The position numbers and the translations under genes were made by a program. Positions 60,796-64,000 of a DNA stretch of 64,000 nt are shown here, piece by piece. The DNA is taken from positions 310,001 through 374,000 of the forward strand of contig JAIUNW010000001.1 of the NCBI GenBank assembly GCA_020161535.1, given 5' to 3'. Under the pieces are notes generated by a model. That model saw only the letters and a list, made by a program, of their open reading frames with translations. It had not been told where the DNA came from and searched no databases. This stretch comes from Bacteroidota bacterium (lineage in GTDB: Bacteria > Bacteroidota > Bacteroidia > Chitinophagales > Chitinophagaceae). Positions within the stretch are counted from its first letter, which is position 1, and the number at the start of each line of letters is the position of its first letter.

Positions 60796-61788
60796 TTATT
60801 GTGACGCGATCAATACTTCTAATGCGCGACGCGCGCTGCCCGATTCCAGGCTCTGCACAGCCGCACCATAGGCCTGGTCGTAATGACTGAATTTGCCCGT
60901 GCCATAAAGTGCCATCGCTGCATTGGCCAACACCACGGCGTTTTGGGCCCAGGTGCCCTTGCCTTCCAAAATTTTACGAAACAATTTGGCGGCACCTTCA
61001 ACGGTTTCACCACCGTGCAAGTCGGTTGCCAGCACCGAGCGTTTGCCCAATTGTTCGGGTGTATAAATTTTTTCACCCGCCCGCGATATCACTTTGGTAT
61101 CGTTGGTCAAACTGATTTCATCATAACCATCAATGCCATGAATAATACAGAAATCGCGCGCATCCTGTTGCAGTAAATAAGTATAGATCCGCGCCATCTC
61201 CAGACTATACACGCCTACCAATTGAAAATAAGGGTTGGCTGGATTGACCATCGGCCCCAGCATATTGAAAAATGTACGCATACCCAGGTTCTTACGGATA
61301 GGCCCAACCGCTTTTAATGCTGGATGAAATTGCGGTGCATGCAGGAAACAGATGTTAGCGATCGCCAATTCTTTTCGCAACTTCTCGCTGTTATTGCTGA
61401 ACACATAGCCCAACTGTTCCATCACGTTAGAAGCGCCACTCACGGTAGAAGCACCGTAGTTACCATGCTTGGCTACTTTTTCGCCGGTACCTGCTACCAC
61501 AAAACAAGCCAGCGTGGAGATATTAAAGGTGTTTTTGCCATCGCCGCCCGTGCCTACAATATCGATCACCTTGGTGCCTTCAAGGTCAACCGGCACACAG
61601 AGTTCGAGCAAGGCATCACGGAAGCCCTGCAATTCTTCGATGGTAACACTGCGCATAAGGAACACCGTCATGAAAGCTGTGATCTCATGGTCATTGTAGG
61701 CACCACGACCAATCTGCAACAGGGTTTCGCGGGCCATCTCGCGCGTTAGCGTCTTATGTTCAAACAGGTATAAGAGTATTTTTTTCAT
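60796..61788 (-). CDS. trpD: Anthranilate phosphoribosyltransferase
   Basis: 330 residues. The PRPP-binding DIVGTGGDGKNTFNIST, KHGNYGASTVSGASNVMEQLG and the anthranilate-binding HPALKAVGPIRKNLGMRTFFNMLGPMVNP are diagnostic. It adds phosphoribose to anthranilate. It is monofunctional; the glutaminase is the separate trpG five bases upstream. Confidence 0.97.
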   Translation of the reverse strand: MKKILLYLFEHKTLTREMARETLLQIGRGAYNDHEITAFMTVFLMRSVTIEELQGFRDALLELCVPVDLEGTKVIDIVGTGGDGKNTFNISTLACFVVAGTGEKVAKHGNYGASTVSGASNVMEQLGYVFSNNSEKLRKELAIANICFLHAPQFHPALKAVGPIRKNLGMRTFFNMLGPMVNPANPYFQLVGVYSLEMARIYTYLLQQDARDFCIIHGIDGYDEISLTNDTKVISRAGEKIYTPEQLGKRSVLATDLHGGETVEGAAKLFRKILEGKGTWAQNAVVLANAAMALYGTGKFSHYDQAYGAAVQSLESGSARRALEVLIASQ

Positions 61789-61793
61789 CTTGA

Positions 61794-62381
61794 TCAGGCG
61801 GGGATTTCTAACCAGTTACGCATGATGGTTTCTCCTTCGGGGGTGAGTACACTTTCGGGGTGAAACTGTACGCCTTGTACATCGTAGGTTTTGTGGCGTA
61901 GTGCCATGATTTGTCCTTCACCATCCCGTGCCGTAATCTCCAATGCTTCGGGAAAACCTTTTTCGCTGATCACCCAGGAATGATACCGGCCCACCTGTAT
62001 CGTGGCAGGCATTGTACCAAATACATCATTGGCTGCTTTCACCCGACGGGTATTAACTGTTATTGGCGTCGACAAACCGTGGAATACTTTGTCGAGGTTC
62101 ACCAGGGTGCCACCAAATACTTCCCCAATGGCCTGGTGCCCCAAACAAACACCCAGCATTGATTTTGTGGGTGCATATCTTTTAATTAGTGGCAGCAGTA
62201 AACCGGCTTCTGCAGGTACACCCGGGCCGGGAGAAAGAATGATTTTGTCGAAGCGTTCCACTTCGTCGAGACTGATCTGGTCGTTGCGAAATACTTCCAC
62301 CGGCGTGCCGGTGATTTTCTCCACCACATGCACCAGGTTATAGGTAAATGAATCGTAATTATCGAAAACAAGGATTTTCAT
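61794..62381 (-). CDS. trpG: Anthranilate synthase component II (glutaminase)
   Basis: 195 residues from ATG 62381, chosen because MKILVFDNYDSFTYNLVHVVE is the usual start; the frame extends 24 bases into trpE. Class I amidotransferase with LSPGPGVPAEAG, the nucleophile in GVCLGHQAIGE (about residue 79) and GVQFHPESVLTPEG. It gives ammonia to TrpE and may also serve PabB. One base separates it from the trpE stop. Confidence 0.95.
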   Translation of the reverse strand: MKILVFDNYDSFTYNLVHVVEKITGTPVEVFRNDQISLDEVERFDKIILSPGPGVPAEAGLLLPLIKRYAPTKSMLGVCLGHQAIGEVFGGTLVNLDKVFHGLSTPITVNTRRVKAANDVFGTMPATIQVGRYHSWVISEKGFPEALEITARDGEGQIMALRHKTYDVQGVQFHPESVLTPEGETIMRNWLEIPA

Positions 62382-62382
62382 G

Positions 62383-63795
62383 TCAAAGGGTTTGGGCAAG
62401 TTCAATGGCTTTGGTGAGTGCGCCGAGTTTATTGTTCACTTCCGCCAGTTCCATGGCCGGCTTACTGGCAGCGACCACACCAGCACCGGCCTGGTAGGTC
62501 AATACATTGTTTTTACTGAGGAAGGTGCGAATCATGATCGCATGGTTGCAGGAACCGTCGAAGCCCACGAAACCAATGGCACCGCCATAATAAGACCGCG
62601 CGGTTTTTTCATATTGGTCGATCAGTTGCATCGCCTTGATCTTGGGCGCACCGCTCAGCGTGCCGGCAGGAAAAGTTTTGGCGATCAGCAAAAAAGGATT
62701 GGTACCGGGTTTTACGGTGCCGCGCACTTCACTCACCAAATGAATTACGTGACTGAAATATTGCACCTGCCGATAATGTGTTACCTCCACCTGGTCGCAG
62801 AGCCGGCTAAGGTCGTTGCGGGCCAGGTCAACCAACATCACGTGTTCGGCGTTTTCTTTCGCATCATGCAGTAATTTTTCTGTTTCCTGCTGGTCAATTT
62901 CATCGTCGCCGGTTCTGCGATAGGTGCCGGCAATGGGATGCACCACGGCTTTGCCTTTCTGAATAATGAGTTGGGATTCGGGGGATGAGCCCATCAGGCG
63001 ATAGTCGCCATAATCAAAGTAAAACAGGTAGGGCGAAGGATTGATGGAACGCAGGGCGCGATACACATTGAATTCATCGCCCGAAAAATGCTGTTGAAAG
63101 CGGCGGCTCAATACAATTTGAAAAACATCACCACGCAGGCAACTGGCTATCCCCTTGCGCACCATTTCTTCATATTCTTCCGGCAACAGGTTGCTTTTTT
63201 CAGCGCCATCGATTGCAAAAGGATACACAGGCACATCTTTGCTCCTGATCAGCGACTCCACCACGGCCAGGTCTGAATCAATGCCGTCGATCTTGTTTTC
63301 ACAGAGATAGAGTTCATCTTTGAAATGATTGATGGCTATAACGTACTGGTATAACCGATAACGCATCAATGGTAGTCCGGCGTTTTCTTTACCGGCATTA
63401 AACTGTACACTATCGAAAAATTGAACGGCGTCATAAGTGGTGTAGCCGTACAAGCCCTGTGCAAAACGGGCAGCAGGATGTTTGGCCGGCACTGCTTCAA
63501 AGCGTTGCATAAAGCTCCACAACTGGTTCGGCACTTCCTCCTTGTGCGCGATGGCGACTTTCTCCGGCGGCCATCCTGGTAACTTGTATTCGATGCGCTG
63601 CAAATCGCTGATCTCCATTCCGGCAATGGCATTGATGCCGATAAAAGAATAACTGTTGTCCGCCGCATGGTGATCGGACCCTTCCAATAATACCGTATCG
63701 CGAAATTTGTCGCGCAACCGCAGGTAAATACCCACTGGCGTGAACGCATCTGCCAGCAACTGCTTTACCTCGGTTTCAATCCTAATCTTTTTCAA
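62383..63795 (-). CDS. trpE: Anthranilate synthase component I
   Basis: 470 residues from a TTG start at 63795; no ATG occurs before residue 60, and KKIRIETEVKQLLADAFTPVGIYLRLRDKF is the normal N-terminus. The allosteric tryptophan site includes VLLEGSDHHAADNSYSFIG. The chorismate domain has FQIVLSRRFQQHF, SINPSPYLFYFDYGDYRLMGSSPE, HPIAGTYRRTGDDE, HVMLVDLARNDL, FPAGTLSGAPKIKAMQLI and YYGGAIGFVGFDG. First enzyme of tryptophan synthesis, feedback-inhibited by tryptophan. It begins 13 bases after the T-run of the attenuator. Confidence 0.96.
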   Translation of the reverse strand: MKKIRIETEVKQLLADAFTPVGIYLRLRDKFRDTVLLEGSDHHAADNSYSFIGINAIAGMEISDLQRIEYKLPGWPPEKVAIAHKEEVPNQLWSFMQRFEAVPAKHPAARFAQGLYGYTTYDAVQFFDSVQFNAGKENAGLPLMRYRLYQYVIAINHFKDELYLCENKIDGIDSDLAVVESLIRSKDVPVYPFAIDGAEKSNLLPEEYEEMVRKGIASCLRGDVFQIVLSRRFQQHFSGDEFNVYRALRSINPSPYLFYFDYGDYRLMGSSPESQLIIQKGKAVVHPIAGTYRRTGDDEIDQQETEKLLHDAKENAEHVMLVDLARNDLSRLCDQVEVTHYRQVQYFSHVIHLVSEVRGTVKPGTNPFLLIAKTFPAGTLSGAPKIKAMQLIDQYEKTARSYYGGAIGFVGFDGSCNHAIMIRTFLSKNNVLTYQAGAGVVAASKPAMELAEVNNKLGALTKAIELAQTL

Positions 63796-63808
63796 AATAG
63801 CTCCGTTT

Positions 63809-63844
63809 AAAAAATCAAAAAGCCCCGATGAAATTCACCGGGGC
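63809..63844 (-). terminator. trp operon attenuator (intrinsic terminator)
   Basis: On the minus strand GCCCCGGTGAA pairs with TTTCATCGGGGC (63844-63822; about ten pairs with one G-U) and is followed by TTTTTGATTTTTT. It lies between the leader peptide stop and trpE. The CGGGG in leader codons 15-17 can pair with the CCCCG of the terminator's first arm, giving an alternative antiterminator. Confidence 0.85.
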
Positions 63845-63874
63845 CTGTGTATGGTTAAACAACATAGCGTAGCA

Positions 63875-63934
63875 TTACTGCACCCCGTAGAGTTTTGTAT
63901 GCCACCACCACTGCTTGTTGATTGTTTGTTTCAT
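63875..63934 (-). CDS. trpL: trp leader peptide with three consecutive Trp codons
   Basis: A 19-residue reading frame, starting ATG at 63934 and ending TAA: MKQTINKQWWWHTKLYGVQ. Trp codons 9-11 are TGG TGG TGG (63910-63902). This is a typical attenuation leader: when charged tRNA-Trp is scarce the ribosome stalls at these codons and the antiterminator can form. The position 31 bases before the terminator stem fits. A conserved leader of this kind upstream of Bacteroidetes trp operons has been described as the Bacteroid-trp RNA motif; I rely on memory for that. It was translated directly from sequence because it is too short for normal gene calling. Confidence 0.88.
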   Translation of the reverse strand: MKQTINKQWWWHTKLYGVQ

Positions 63935-63940
63935 GCGTTA

Positions 63941-63971
63941 CAAATTTGGTAAAGGGAGTTGAAAGCGCAAA
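63941..63971 (-). promoter_or_regulatory. trp operon promoter (-33 TTTG, -7 CAAATTTG)
   Basis: On the minus strand TTTG (63971-63968) is followed after 19 bases by CAAATTTG (63948-63941), a one-mismatch match to TTTG-N19-TAnnTTTG. The -7 box ends six bases before the leader ATG, so the transcript should begin within a few bases of the leader start codon and the whole leader would be about 135 bases long before trpE. Confidence 0.65.
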
Positions 63972-64000
63972 ATTTTTTTTCAGTAGCTTGTGTAAACCAT

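Noticed and set aside
63980..64000. End of a further minus-strand gene before the trp promoter
   Set aside because: A TGA at 63980-63982 could be a stop, but only six codons are visible and no frame can be assigned.

Overview
The window comes from a member of the Bacteroidetes, most likely a Chitinophagaceae-type soil or freshwater bacterium. Evidence: the -7 promoter element TAnnTTTG recurs upstream of genes and Shine-Dalgarno sequences are scarce. There is a CotH protein with a type IX secretion (Por) sorting tail, a TonB-dependent receptor with a carboxypeptidase-like regulatory domain, a TlpA reductase with a DUF4369-like N-terminus, DUF6702, and the dispersed 'CTCTGCGAGAAACC'-type repeats of this phylum. 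The sequence is chromosomal. No tRNA, rRNA, CRISPR array, intact insertion sequence or prophage was seen.

Layout. 1-3.1 kb: the tail of a D-cysteine desulfhydrase/ACC deaminase, a secreted protein of unknown function, lipB and an RluD-type pseudouridine synthase. 3.2-11.1 kb, minus strand: CotH protein, SPOUT RNA methyltransferase, UbiA-type prenyltransferase, ruvX, a lipoprotein, a CPA2 antiporter, def and a secreted protein. 11.1-14.8 kb: mutS and an MBL hydrolase. 14.8-19.5 kb, minus: LtaS-like protein, glmM and cysteine desulfurase. 19.5-24.9 kb: PAP2, a CorC-like protein, DUF6702, HupE-like protein and an M1 peptidase. 25-31.2 kb: sulfatase, CocE hydrolase, an SPFH-Arc gene pair, an esterase and a YwqK-type protein. 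31.2-38.4 kb, minus: the alpha ribosomal operon (infA-rpmJ-rpsM-rpsK-rpsD-rpoA-rplQ), its terminator, then carA-aroQ and two unknown membrane proteins. 38.4-50.8 kb: assorted metabolic genes (phosphoesterase, PD40, TPR, rpe, TonB receptor, pdxJ, LLM oxidoreductase, EamA, large acyl-CoA dehydrogenase). 50.8-53.0 kb: an AT-rich insert bounded by inverted copies of a repeat. 53.0-64 kb, minus: a TlpA reductase and a fused trp-his operon.

The best regulatory system is at the right end. A 19-residue leader peptide with three consecutive Trp codons and a GC-rich intrinsic terminator precede trpE-G-D-C-F-B-A. These genes run through 4-base or near-zero junctions into hisH, a GNAT gene, hisA, hisF and hisIE. 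Tryptophan attenuation should therefore also set transcription of half of histidine biosynthesis, and hisIE has its own internal promoter.

A second theme is promoter architecture. About a dozen genes have the -7 box ending only 3-6 bases before the start codon, which implies leaderless mRNAs. One divergent pair has a 27-bp intergenic region holding two back-to-back -7 boxes. A third is an SPFH-Arc operon whose -7 box lies on a TTTGATAT repeat/palindrome, a candidate autoregulatory operator. All functions are read from sequence motifs; no database search was run.
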